Assembly: GCA_950295325.1 (NCBI GenBank)
Contig: OX485805.1
Location: 17,595,501-17,659,500 of the forward strand
DNA from: Polytrichum commune
Taxonomy: Eukaryota > Streptophyta > Polytrichopsida > Polytrichales > Polytrichaceae
Length of the DNA: 64,000 nucleotides
Direction: 5' to 3'
Below the pieces are notes generated by a model. It worked only from the letters and a program-made list of their open reading frames with translations. It was not told the origin of the DNA and ran no database searches. Shown here piece after piece: positions 1-11,260 of the stretch. Numbering within the stretch: the first letter of the stretch is position 1; each line of letters starts with the position of its first letter. A program made the position numbers and the translations under genes.

Positions 1-393
1 AGACACTGGGTGGTGAAAATTTCAAATTTTTCATTTATGGGCTGGGGTTTGTTTGCCATGGACCCCGCAAAAGAAGGAGATATTCTCTTGCCATTTGTAG
101 GTCCCCAATATAGCAAGTCAGAATACAGAAAAATGAAAAGTCTTGTGCCAAGCTTCAAGAGTTATGTCCTTAAAGTTGAGGAAGATATTTACATAGACGG
201 GAGTGTGGAGAAGGGCAATGTTGCTGGATTTATCAACAGCTCCATAGGGCGAGAGGAAATTGGCAATGTAGTGTGGGAGTATAGTATGCTTCCCAAACCT
301 TGGAAGGAGAACGAGTGGGGTTTTGTTATGACAATTGCATCAATGGATATAGAGGCAGGAGAAGAGCTGTATGCGCATTACTCCGTGAATTAA
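1..393 (+). CDS. SET-domain protein, 5' end outside the window
   Basis: An open frame enters from the left edge and stops at 391-393. The residues match a SET domain, the fold of protein-lysine methyltransferases: GWGLFA near the start is the usual SET motif I, GFINSS sits where most SET enzymes have a RFINHS-type cofactor and substrate motif, and GEELYAHY near the end matches the C-terminal GEEL-x-x-x-Y signature. The His of the NHS motif is absent, as in some PRDM-like SET domains, so catalytic activity is uncertain. No post-SET cysteines follow; the frame ends two residues after the Tyr. The segment lies upstream of the TNP2 gene on the same strand, and no CACTA-type left terminal repeat is visible between them, so it may be cargo of the same transposon. 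That placement is inference. A captured host-gene fragment is the alternative. Confidence 0.65.
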   Translation, partial: RHWVVKISNFSFMGWGLFAMDPAKEGDILLPFVGPQYSKSEYRKMKSLVPSFKSYVLKVEEDIYIDGSVEKGNVAGFINSSIGREEIGNVVWEYSMLPKPWKENEWGFVMTIASMDIEAGEELYAHYSVN

Positions 394-515
394 ATTCCCG
401 CGATTATGTTGAGACATTTTTCGAATTTAATGCATCAACAATTTCACCACTATGTCTTGTACTTGGAGCAGCTAAGAGTTGTGATGGGGTGTCATATATT
501 AATCTCAACTGTGTA

Positions 516-615
516 TAGTAATGTGCTACTTTTCATAGTAATACTGCATAGTAATGTGCTACTGTTACTAGTAATAGTTTATAGTAATGTGTTACTGTTC
601 ATAGTAATGGTGCAT
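516..615 (+). repeat. 33-bp tandem repeat, about three copies
   Basis: The core TAGTAATGTG(C/T)TACT starts at 516, 549 and 582, an exact 33-bp spacing, and further AGTAAT motifs continue to about 690. The array lies between the SET frame and the TNP2 gene. Arrays of short motifs near the ends of CACTA elements commonly serve as transposase-binding sites; that role here is inferred from position only. The rest of 394-842 holds nothing else I can recognise. Confidence 0.6.
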
Positions 616-842
616 AGGTGTAGTGCATAGTAATGGTGAATAGCTTTTAAGCTGCCACAACCCTACTATTACTGTATATAGTAATGATCTACTTACACTC
701 CAGGAATGCTACAGGTCCTGTCCAGTTTACCGTGCTTGCACAGAAGATTGTTTTTTCCCTTTGGGATGGTCATCAATTATAGATTCTCAAATGTTTGTAA
801 ATACATAAGGTTACTAAGAGAATATGTATTGTTTTCTTCTTC

Positions 843-3800
843 ATGGTGCACATGCAGGAGGTCAACAATGACATTTATATTGCCCAAAAAGACATATGTA
901 TGGCGACCCAAGGAGGGAGGTACATGACGGCACAAGGAAATAATGATATGGAAATAGGAGTAGCCGAAGACATTGTTGCACACGAAAATGCAGAAGTGTT
1001 GCGGGATAATAACGAGGAAGTGGAGGTAATCCGGATGGTCCACGAATGTTTCGAGAGGTTTGATGGTTTGCCCGGATATACAAATACCACTCCAAATGAA
1101 GAGGGAATTGAGGAAGAACTTCAGGGAACTCACGAAGATTTGGATGAATTGGCCAATACACATCCCCATGTAGGTGATGAGGTGAATGACGACATTGCCG
1201 ACAACACGGAGGACTTATTGAAAGAAGCGAACACCCCACTATTCAAGAACAGCCCTACCAACCGGTTACAAGCAGTTCTCATGATCCTGAATGTGTGCAC
1301 CATTTTTGGAGTTTCCAACGCATGTGTCGATGAGTTGTTGAAACTGCTAAAACATGATCTACTCCCAAGAAAAAACACTTGTCCTCAATCACACTACAAG
1401 GCCAAAAGATTGGTGAAGAAGTTGGGTTTGAGCTACAATACTATCCATGCGTGCAAGAATGGCCATTGCTTATTTAGGAACGAGCTCAAGGACGAAAAAG
1501 TGTGTCCGGAATGCAAGGAATCTCGGTATGTTCCGAATTCTGATAGCATTCCAGTGAAAGTGTTGCGACACTTCCCCCTTATACCTCGGTTGCTCCGAAT
1601 GTACCATTGCAAACGACTAGCCGAGCTTATGACGTGGCATATTGAGGGGAAAAGCAAGGATTCCACCATAAGATCGATTGTGGACTCAAAGGCATGGAAA
1701 CACGTGGACGCAAGGTGGCCGGAGTTTGCGAAGGAGCCCCGGAATCTACGTTTGGCACTAGCGTTGGATGGTGTCAACCCTTTCTCTAACCAATCTCTAA
1801 GTCACTCTACATGGCCAGTTGTATTGCTAAACTACAACTTGCCACCTTGGTTGGTCACCAAGCGGTTTTTTGTGATGCTATCCCTAATCATTCCTGGCAA
1901 AGAATCCGTGAAAGAGGAAAACATACATGTGTACTTAGCACCATTGGTGGAGGAACTACAAAGATTGTGGGAAGGGGTGATTGCAAAGGACGGATCCATT
2001 AATTTTTGGAAAAGGCCTATAAAAGTGTAGAGGATACATACAATACGAACCCAAATTTTAAGCTCCGGGCGATTCTTATGTGGAGCATTCATGACTTCCC
2101 GGCATATAGATTGCTTGCCGGGCAAGTCACGAAGGGGTACCGGGGTTGTCCTCCGTGTGGGCCAAATGTGGCAACGAGGAGGTCCAAGTCATTGGGCAAA
2201 AATGTTTATCTCGGTCATCGTCGTTATTTGACAATGAACCATCCTTACAGACGATTAAAAAGTAGTTTTGATGGAGGAGAGGAACGCCGAGATCCCCCGC
2301 AGACATTGTTGTCACGCGATATTTTGCGGTTTGCTAAACAAAGAGAAGATTGGTTGCTAGAGTCGCCGGCCAATAAGGAAGGAAACAAATTGGATCCAAT
2401 CCACGAGCATGGAGTGAAGAGGAAGAACGCACTTTATGCGTTACCATATTGGAAGGTGCATACCGAAAACTCGTTTTACCCGAATTGATGAGCATATGTT
2501 ATGGGTTTTATTTGAACATCAGAAGTTTACGAAGTCGGTAATTTGATTGTATTACAGTCGAAGTAAATGTACACCGGGACGATAGGAAGTATTACATGTC
2601 TATTATAAGTGAATGAACATGACTATTTGAAGTAATTAAACATGACTAGTTGTAGTCATGTTCATACTCCTTACCCCATTACTTAACTAAGTAGTGGTTT
2701 AAGTCATGTCCTATGGGAAGTAATAGACTATGGGAAGTAATACATGTCTATAACAAGTGAATGAACATGACTAATTGAAATAATTGAACATGACTAGTTG
2801 TAGTCATGTTCATACTCCTTACCCCATTACTTAACTAAGTAGTGGTTTAAGTCATGTCCTATAGGAAGTAATAGATTATGGGAAGTAAATAGACTATGAG
2901 AAGTAATACATGTCTATAACAAGTAAATGAACATGACTATTTGAAGTAATTGAACATGACTAGTTGTAGTCATGTTCATACTTCTTACCCCATTACTTAA
3001 CTAAGTAGTGGTTTAAGTCATGTCCTATAGGAAGTAATAGATTATGGGAAGTAATACATGTCTATAACAAGTGAATGAACATGACAAGTTGTAGTCATGT
3101 TCATACTCTATTACTGAACTAAGTAGTGGTATAGTTATATAGTACAACAATTGTTGTTGCACTTACTATGATTCAGTTATATGGTATGGAACAGAATGCA
3201 ATCCACTTAACCAGGAATTTTTTTGTGAAACAGGGCCTTCTTATACGCAACACGTTGGATGTAATGCATTGCGAGAATAACATAACGGAGAGTCTCATGA
3301 AATTCCTATTTGGAGAGAAGGATACACTAAAGGTTCGCATGGACTTGAAAGAAGCCAACATAAGGCCGCATTTATGGCCCATACCAGGGAAAAAACAAGG
3401 AAGCTTGATATTGCCGCAAGCCCCGTATGTGCTCACAAAGAAAGAAAATGAGGTGTTTGTGGATGTTGTGCGGCAACTGAAAACTCCTACTCACTATGTT
3501 GGCCAATTGAGAAAAAGAGTCCACGTGGATGGGAGTCTGAAAGGATTGAAATCACATGATTATCATGTCCTTATGCAGCAAGTCTTGCCTCTCTGTGTAC
3601 GCACGATCATGAGAAAGGAGGTTCGTATATGTATAATAAGATTGAGCCGGATATTCAAACGATTGTGCGCCAAAACCATCAACCCATCAGAAATGAGCGA
3701 CCTGCGAGAGGATACGGCCATCACATTGTGCATGATCGAAAAAGAGTTTCCACCGGTATTTTTCGACGTCATGACGCACCTTTTAGTGCACTTGGTGGAG

Positions 3801-5388
3801 GAACTAGATATTTGTGGGCCAATACATGTCCGTTGGATGTATCCTATGGAGAGGTACCTGAAAACATTGAAGGGCTACGTTCGGAATCGCACAAGACCCG
3901 AAGCTAGTATGGCTGAATGATACGCCATAGATGAAGCGCTTGGCTTTTGCACAGAGTACATGCAATCATATACCGTTACAAGTCGCAGGGTATGGGACGA
4001 TAAGGAGGACCCTACAATGAACGACGAAATCCTCGAAGGTGTTGGGCGACCAAGGATACTAACACCAAAGATACACGAATTTGTGGTCAATAATGTGGCT
4101 CCCTTAGAGCCGTGGAGAGAGTAAGACACGAACAAATTGTTTTATTTTACAGGCATCAGTATGCAATTGTGAAATTCTTGCACTTACAAACATTTGCACC
4201 TCACTACACAAAGTCAACTTACAAGAAGATCACTGCCTCTAGTAATCTCGATTAAAAACTCAGTATATCCATAACTGTACGTAGTAACTATACAGGTCAT
4301 ATCACAATAGTTAAATTTTAAGCTCTATGCAGTAACATGACAAAGTCATATTACAAAACATTACTGCCTCTAGTATTCTCTGGCAATAACGAATGAGAAT
4401 CATAACTCTACGTAGTAACTGTACAAGCCCCTTATGTACGCACTGAGTTAGTGTTTTTCGCAAACATGTAAGGCATCACAAAAATGTTTTATTGTACATG
4501 CGTCACACTGCAAGTATGGCACAACGCAAACTGGAACGTGCAGAATATCGGAGGAGAAAACGAAATGGCCGGATTGTTTATCCTGAAGACATTCGAGATG
4601 AAGGGTTCCCCAAGTGGTTCAAATCGGCTGTTTCTCGCGCCAAAGAGGCGGGAGAGGCGATTGAAGAAGATGTGTTGGTATTGTCTCTTCCACCCTCCAG
4701 CCAAGCAACATCGTACCGCTCCATGTATGCCTTCGGAAATTATATCCGCGTGCGTAGTGCGGAAGGAACTTTGACCACGGTTGATTCTGGCGTGGCCGCC
4801 ACATTCTCACAACATTGCCGGTCCAGTGTACATGACAGGGACTTGAAGGCGGCAAACTTGGAGTATGTGGGATGGGTGGAGGAAATATTGGCCGTGGACT
4901 ATGGTAGGTATGAACTGGTTGTGTTGTATTGCAATTGGGTGATGGCAAACATGGTTGGGCATAATGCTACCATGAAGCGAGACGATTATGGCTTTAGCCT
5001 AGTGAATTTTGATAGATTAGTGCCACTATCAGCCGAATCTTTTGCATTTCCACTACACGTCGAGCATGTATTCTTTGCGGACGATTTGAACAATCATGGA
5101 TGGAAGGTGGTTCTACGAAAAGAGCCAAGGGGAGCAAGAGTCATTTCTACAAAAGATTCTATACCAGACATAGGATGCGTATCTTTAGGCAATATGGGAG
5201 ACCATTGTGGATTGAAACCAGCATCATTAGAGAATGATGCAATCCCAACTGACCCAATATTAGATGAGGTTGTGGCTCTAAGCAGTGATGAGGTGCTCGC
5301 AGCTTTGAACACAAACGACCATGAACCGTCTTCTGAAGACGAGGATGAAGCTGCAATTGAAGAAGATGGTTATGCTCCTCTAGATTAA
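843..5388 (+). CDS. TNP2-type CACTA transposase, three exons, disrupted
   Basis: Exon 1 runs from 843 (or from an acceptor at 857) to 2455, exon 2 is 3234-4120 and exon 3 is 4515-5388. Donors AAG/GTGCAT (2456) and GTAAG (4121) and acceptors CAG (3233) and AAG (4514) give matching phases. Exon 1 carries the zinc-finger-like CKNGHC...CPECKE and the TNP2 core LALALDGVNPF near 1753-1785 and LMWSIHDFPAY near 2077-2109; exon 2 continues with LDVMHCENN near 3254 and the downstream domain usual in these proteins; exon 3 has the C-terminal part (YGFSLVNFDRL). The enzyme cuts and pastes the element through its terminal repeats. Two breaks are visible: the frame shifts between about 2006 and 2035, and an in-frame TGA at 3918 follows SMAE, where relatives usually read Gly. 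Otherwise it is well preserved, so inactivation looks recent. Confidence 0.85.
2560..3160 (+). repeat. Tandem repeat inside TNP2 intron 1 (126-166-bp units)
   Basis: The phrase TAGTTGTAGTCATGTTCATA recurs at about 2647, 2795, 2961 and (slightly changed) 3087, with shared flanks such as ACTAAGTAGTGGTTTAAGTC. Units differ in length by small internal insertions. The array fills most of the 778-bp intron between donor 2456 and acceptor 3233. It has no coding potential of its own. Confidence 0.75.
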
Positions 5389-5770
5389 ATTATAATATCT
5401 TGAGTATGGGGTAATCTCATATTGTGGTCGAATATGTATATTTCATTATATGTTAGCAAAAATAAATGGGCCGTTCTTTTGTGAGCATTCTATGGAAAAC
5501 CCAAAAACACATTACATTTTAAAGTGACACGGTCAAATCGACCACTTTACTATCCGTAGTAATGAATGCTCTCTGACGTTCCCGAACACGTTCTCAAGTT
5601 CGTTCCCAAGCACATTCTTGTCCCACATGACTACCATGACACCCTGAAGTAAACTCAGACATAAGGACAGTAAAGGTGGATTTCAACAATTTCAACCGTT
5701 TACTGTTTATGGTAATAAAAGACATGCAGTGAAGTGGGTGCGGGAATAAAAGACGTGTTTTGTTGTAGTG

Positions 5771-7413
5771 ATGTGACCCTCTTGACCTCAAAATGAAGGT
5801 TTCGGTCCCGAAACCCATATATTGGACAGCCACATAATGTGAGAACCTCATATCTAAGCCTATAGGCCACTTTCAAAGAGTTAGATTCTAACCTGAAATG
5901 AGGCCAACTAAAACAACATAGAGTGAGAACCTGAAATCTTAGCCTATAGCCAACCTTCAAATTCTAGATTCTAACCTGAAATGAGGCCAACTAAAACAAC
6001 GTAAAGTGAGCACCTTAAATCTGAACCTAGAGCTGAGGCCTCTAATTGTTAGATTCTAACCTGAAATGAGGCCAACTAGACATGTATAAAGCGAGCACCT
6101 GAAATCTCAACCTAGAGCCAAGGCTTCAAAGTGTTCGATTCTAACCTGAAATGAGGCCAACTAGAACAACATAAAGTGAGAGCACTTGAAATCTGAACCT
6201 AGAGCCTCGGCTTCAAAGCTTTAGATTATAACCTGAAATGAGGCCAACTAGATATATATAAAGTGAGCACCTGTAATTTGAACCTTGAAGCCGAGGCTTC
6301 AGGGTGTGACCCTCTAGACCTCAAAAGGAAGGTTTCGGTCCCGAAACCCATATATTGGACACCCACATAAGGTGAGAACCTGATATCTAAGCCTATAGGC
6401 CACTTTCAAAGACTTAGATTCTAACCTGAAATGAGGCCAACTAAAACAACATAAAGTGAGCACCTTTAATCTGAACCTAGAGCCGAGGCCTCTAATTGTT
6501 AGATTCTAACCTGAAATGAGGCCAACTAGATATATATAAAGCGAGCACCTGAAATCTCAAAGTAGATCCGAGGCTTCAAAGTGTTATATTCTAACCTGAA
6601 ATGAGGCCAACTAGACTTATATAAAGTGACCACTTGAAATCTCAAACTAGAACCAAGGCTTCAAAGTGTTAGATTCTAACCTGAAATGAGGCCAACTAGA
6701 CTTATATAAAGTGAGCACCTGAAATCTGAACCTAGAGCCAAGGCTCAAATTGTTAGATTCTAACCTGAAATGAGGCCAACTAAACATATATAAAATGAGC
6801 ACTTGAAATCTGAACCTAGAGCCTAGGCTTCAAAGTGTTAGATTCTAACCTGAAATGAGGTCAACTAGATATATATAAAGTGAGCACCTTTAATTTGAAC
6901 CTTGAAGCCGAGGCTTCAGGGTGTGACCCTCTTGACCTGAAAATGAAGGATTCGGTCCCGAAACCCATATATTGGACAGCCACATAATGTGAGAACTTGA
7001 ATCTAAACCGAAAGCCACTTTCAAAGAGTTAGATTCTAACCTGAAATGAGGCCAGCTAAAATAACATAAAGTGAGCACCTGAAATCTGAACTTAGAGCCG
7101 AGGCCTCTAATTGTTAGATTCTAACCTGAAATGAGGCCAACTAGACATTTATAAAGTGAGCACCATAAATATGAATTTAGAGCCGAGGCTTCATATTGTT
7201 AGATTCTAACCTGAAATGAGGCCACGTAGACATATATAAAGTGAGCACTTCAAATATGAATTTAGAGCCGAGGCTTCATATTGTTAGATTCTAACCTGAA
7301 ATGAGGCCACGTAGACATATATAAAGTGAGCACTTGAAATCTGAACTTAGAGCCGAGGCTTCAAAGTGTTAGATTCTAACCTGAAATGAAGCCAACTAGA
7401 CTTATATAAAGTG
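5771..7413 (+). repeat. 85-bp satellite array with higher-order structure
   Basis: The conserved core GATTCTAACCTGAAATGAGG recurs at about 5884, 5967, 6052, 6137 and 6224, a spacing of 83-87 bp, and continues to about 7380. A divergent monomer type containing TGTGACCCTC and GGTCCCGAAACCC occurs at 5772, 6305 and 6922. The spacings are 533 and 617 bp, which differ by one monomer, so the array has a higher-order unit of about six or seven monomers. It begins immediately after the CACTA right end and stops abruptly at the methyltransferase-like gene. No coding capacity is seen. Confidence 0.85.
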
Positions 7414-7421
7414 ATATCTGG

Positions 7422-8620
7422 GTGTGCTTGTTTATTGACCAGCATTCCAAAAGCAAAGTGCAATTCTACAAGGGGACTACCGGTGTCCAGCCCTGTCTGG
7501 ACTTGATACTTGCAAATATCCCAGAGGGCTTGCCCGTTCCAGGGATCTCCAACCCACCAACGTCGATACCTGCGTGGAATCAAGAAACTCACGAGTGGCT
7601 TCAGCCAATCTTTGATTTTGCAGATAACCACTTGCATGATGCCGGAGCCATCATTTTATTTCACCCTTTTCGAATGACTACAAAAGCCATGATTATCGGA
7701 TATTGTGAGTGTTTCGGTTTTCAAGTTGGGAAGGAGTGGTGGGGTATGAACCGCCTTCACCTGATGTCGCCGATTAATCAGGGTGTCACTGTAAGTTAAT
7801 TCTCTAATTTAATTTACTCTGAATTTATTTAACAATTTTAAAACTTTGTTTGACACAAATGCTACATATTGATTTTCTCATATTGTTGGTTCATTGTTCT
7901 CAGTTGAGAAGTTCATTATTTTGGGACCATGGCAGACTATGCGTTTCGGTATTACATTGGTGGTGAGGACCATGCATGGCAAGCCTGCTTCCAAATTCTC
8001 ATTTCAGCCTGTTCCCGCTCTTGACCGACACGGGGTAGATGTATCAAGAGATGATATTCTACAAAACCTCGTCTCTTGTGAGGATCAACTCATGAATGGA
8101 CCCACCCCGTGGCGAGGTCCAAGAGAGAAGTCTACTCTTTTAATGCAGATGTTAATTCAGAGTTCTACCTCCCCTGGGGATGTTGTTTTAGACTGCACTA
8201 TTGCTACGGGTATGTTAATTCAATCTTCCATATGACATCTTTAACTGTTTGTTGTTAGTTCCAGAGAAATCACACTAATTTTATTGTCATTCTTTTTATT
8301 GTAGGATCTTCCATCCATGCGTGCCGCAACATCGAGCGTCACATTGTGGCATTGGAGGCTGATGAGGCCATTTTCCATGCCGTACTTAAACCCTTGATTT
8401 GTTCGAGTGTTGCTCCAGAGGTCAATTCTGGAGCAACGGCAATTAGTGAGGACCCCGATGGCGATGTACTTGTGGTCCCCAGAATTGTGAAGAGGTCTCG
8501 ATTCAGTAAGTGAGTTTGTTGAACATTTTATCATACATTTGTTTTACTTTTGAGCGTTGTTGTATCTAATATGGAGCCCTAACCATGGTGCTTTTGGAAA
8601 CTGCAGATATGGACCAATGA
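7422..8620 (+). CDS. Beta-class DNA amino-methyltransferase-like protein, 5'-truncated
   Basis: Four exons fit: up to 7790 (donor GTAAGT), 7912-8209 (donor GTATGT), 8305-8505 (donor GTAAGT) and 8607-8620, all in frame and giving about 293 residues. The order of parts matches the permuted beta class of N4-cytosine/N6-adenine methyltransferases: first a motif-IV-like LDLILANIPEGLP, then a helix and HDAGAIILFHPF and a GF...KEWW strand, and at the C-terminus motif X/I as EKSTLLMQMLIQSS, SPGDVVLDCTIATG and IVALEADEAIF. Motif IV lacks the usual DPPY/NPP(Y/F) prolines (ANIP), so catalysis is doubtful. A stronger acceptor, CAG at 7903, would put exon 2 out of frame; the in-frame model uses GAAG at 7911. 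The 5' end has no ATG start and begins at the satellite edge, so it is cut off or rearranged. Transfer from bacteria or carriage by a transposon is possible but unproven. Confidence 0.55.
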
Positions 8621-9380
8621 GCTATTCTAGTCACCGCCCTTTCTTTTGTGACCCTACGTTTTATCCAAGTCCTCCAAAAACTTGGGATCTTCCTTCCTAC
8701 GCAAATGACACTGCAATTGAACTAGCGAGTGGATTTTATTGTACTGTTATTCCTAAATCTTATCCAGTGTGAGCCCAAAAGGGTGCCCACATTTAGTCTT
8801 AGACCCTTGAAACGTTAGTTGATGCACTTTGAAGTAGCATGTTACTTCACAAAAATATAAAAAGAGTGAAATGTTAGTCTTAGAAGTACCATGTTGTAAG
8901 AGGCTAGGATGTGAGTTGTTATTGTGTTTTTACCTTCGGAAGGATTTGACTGAATGAGGATAGGTAAGGAGAACTTGGATTGAATAGTTAGTGAGTAGGC
9001 TAGTACAAATGGATGGAGACAACCAAAGTGACTCAAGAGGCAAGTGCATTCGAATTGGGATGAATGGAGGATCACATGGAGCGCACAAGTGGACCACCTC
9101 ATCATGGCCACTTAATGGGGAAGGCCCAAGGAAGAATGCAAGGTGGAGGATAAGAAAATTCTCAAAGCACCAATCAAATCACGAGTTAAGCATCGTGGTT
9201 TGAATTAAGTGGTGAGCGACGATTTGGGAAAGTAAGGGGAGAAAGTTATGGCGGCGGAAAGCGAAGGAGGCTAAGTTTGGGTTGAAGCATCCCAAGTTTG
9301 GTAAAGTGTGGTAGGTAGAAAGCCAAGGCTAGTTAAATGTTCGAATTAGGATCCTTGTTGATCATTTGAGGGAGGAAGGC
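8621..9380. other. Non-coding stretch without recognised features
   Basis: Short frames occur but none has recognisable protein content. The sequence after the methyltransferase-like gene is of ordinary composition and grades into the LTR-like repeat that follows. Confidence 0.5.
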
Positions 9381-10700
9381 TTAGAAGATAGGATTGGCGC
9401 CTACTAAGTAGGAGGAAATCTCAAGGGCTTATCGTGAGCCTTGAGGGTGCTTACCCCCTCAAGCTTACTATATAATCCCTCATTCTTCCCTCACTCATCC
9501 TCTCTTTCCTTTGTGCTCCAAGGCACCCCACGAGTTATAAGTATGGGTGTGGGAAGCCATATTGGAGCACATGTGTGTGCTTAGTTTTTAGTTTGAGAGC
9601 CAAAGCTTGTTAGCCTTGAAGAGGGCTTGACCTCTTGGTAGAATTAGTGTTGACGTGAAGGATTTTAAAGTTAATTCATGATTCTAATTTGTGGTACTTT
9701 AAGTTCATGTTTTGAATACACGTGGTTGCAAGTTCCATGTTTAAGAGTTGAGCACTTGATGTTGTGATGAGTGCAAAAATATACTTGTGTGGATTAGTTA
9801 GTCTTAGTGAAGTTAGGAAATTCTCTCTCCCCCTCTCCTCTCTAGGATTTTAGGATTTTAGGATTAGAGAAGAATTGTGTGATTAGAAAGGGGTTGTTAG
9901 TAGAATTAGGGAAATTAGGTAGGAAGATTAGTTAAGGGCTTGAATAATTAGTGAGGTAGTTGGGGATTACAACTACAAAGTTGTGGGTTCATGAAGGAGC
10001 TGGGTTTATGAAGGAGCTGGGTTTGTTTAGTTAGAAAGTAAAGAGCTGGGTTTATGAAGGACCTGGGTTTGTTTAGTTAGAAGCTAAGGAGCTGGGTTCA
10101 TGAAGGACCTGGGTTTATGAAGGAGCTGGGTTTGTTTAGTTAGAAGCTAAGGAGCTGGGTTCATGAAGGAGCTGGGTTTATGAAGGAGCTGGGTTTGTTT
10201 AGTTAGAAGCTAAGAAGCTGGGTTTATGAAGGAGCTGGGTTTATGAAGGAGCTAGGTTTATGTAATTAGAAAGTAAAGAGATGGGTTCATGAAGGAGCTT
10301 AGTAGATAGCCTACCTAATTAGCTCATAGACAAGTAGTTAGTTACATTATGCTAGTTAGTGTTATGTGTGGCTTTCACAAGTAAATGTATTTGAGATTGA
10401 CTATAGAGAATAGTGTTTTTTTTAACACTTGCATCCTCTCTTTAAAAATAAACCACGTGCACAACTTAATGGAGAATGTGGAGCACTCTCGCGATGGCAA
10501 GACAAAGGAAGCAAAGACCAAAGTTAAATCCAAGACCACTTGAAGGGTGAACCTTGCACTATGGACTCATCCAAGTCCAAATCCAATACCGCGGAGGAAT
10601 GTGAGCCCAAACCCACTACTCGGACTACGGACGCTTAAGGGTGGGGGGTTTGGCCTCACATCCAGGTAGATGTATTGAATTATGTGATAATGAAGCTCTA
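9380..10700 (+). mobile_element. LTR-retrotransposon-like non-coding unit (copy A)
   Basis: This stretch holds a TATATAATCCC promoter-like box near 9469, a CT-rich tract near 9825, a minisatellite and, near 10634-10650, a purine-rich ACGCTTAAGGGTGGGGGG. The same order of landmarks (CTACTAAGTAGGA, CT-rich tract, AGGATTTT, minisatellite, CTTAAGGGTGGG, TTTGGCCTCACATCC) recurs in opposite orientation at 29940-30800. I read both as old copies of one non-autonomous LTR-type family. No protein domains remain and the ends are not resolved. Confidence 0.35.
9985..10265 (+). repeat. Minisatellite of GAGCTGGGTTT modules
   Basis: GGAGCTGGGTTT(A/G)TGAA and GTTTGTTTAGTTAGAAG alternate many times. The marker GTTTGTTTAG sits at 10021, 10067, 10130 and 10193, so unit lengths are 46 or 63 bp, differing by one 17-bp module. 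It lies inside the LTR-like unit, in the position where copy B carries an unrelated 52-bp minisatellite. Confidence 0.75.
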
Positions 10701-10904
10701 GAGTCTGATTGTGAAGACTCCTCGGATGGGAGCTGAGTTTTTTCATTGTATTGACTACCATTGTTTGAAACTTGGCATTCAAGTGTCTTTACTAATATCT
10801 CTGCATGAGTATGTTCAACAATGATATGAGGTGCACACCTATATTACACAATGGTCTACAAGTTCGCTAAAGTGTGCACCAACGACACTAAACCATAAAC
10901 CAAT

Positions 10905-11260
10905 GATTTGATGTCAAATGTATGGTGTCAGTTTGAATGTAGCTAAGCATGAAACCCAAACATGGCATGCCCACTTTGAACCGGTAACCATAAACTTGAA
11001 TTCAAGTCAAACATAAAACCCCTAGGCCTTGTCCAAAGTGGCCATGCCGAGACTGAACATGAAATCTAAGCCATTGGGCATGTCGAGACCCAAATTGAGA
11101 CCATTGATTTGAGGTCAAATTTATGGAGTTAGGTTGAATGTAGCTAAACATGAAACCCAAACATGGCATGCCTTCATTCAACCTGAAACCATAAACTTGA
11201 CCTCAAATCAAACAGCAAACCCCAAGGCCAACAGACCTCGGATCCAAGGCCTTCTGTAAA
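10905..11260 (+). repeat. About 201-bp direct duplication
   Basis: GATTTGA(T/G)GTCAAAT begins at 10905 and again at 11106. Both copies continue with GAATGTAGCTAA(G/A)CATGAAACC and ACATGGCATGCC. No open frame is associated with either copy. The 10700-10904 interval holds nothing else recognisable. Confidence 0.65.

Larger units (their letters stand above)
1..5770 (+). mobile_element. CACTA (EnSpm/CMC) DNA transposon, right-hand part
   Basis: The right end is defined by TAGTG at 5766-5770. Read inward, the terminal repeat is CACTACAACAAAACACGTC, which is typical of plant CACTA elements. Just inside it a subterminal motif, AATAAAAGAC(A/G)TG, occurs twice (about 5714-5726 and 5745-5757). The element encodes a TNP2-type transposase and probably carries the SET reading frame. 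No matching left terminal repeat is visible at 1-840, so the left end is taken to lie outside the window. Sequence from 5771 on is satellite. The expected 3-bp target duplication cannot be checked without the left flank. Confidence 0.75.

Noticed and set aside
448-456. CACTATGTC as a CACTA left terminus
   Set aside because: Only the first five bases match the right terminal repeat (CACTACAACAAAA), so it is not a credible left end.
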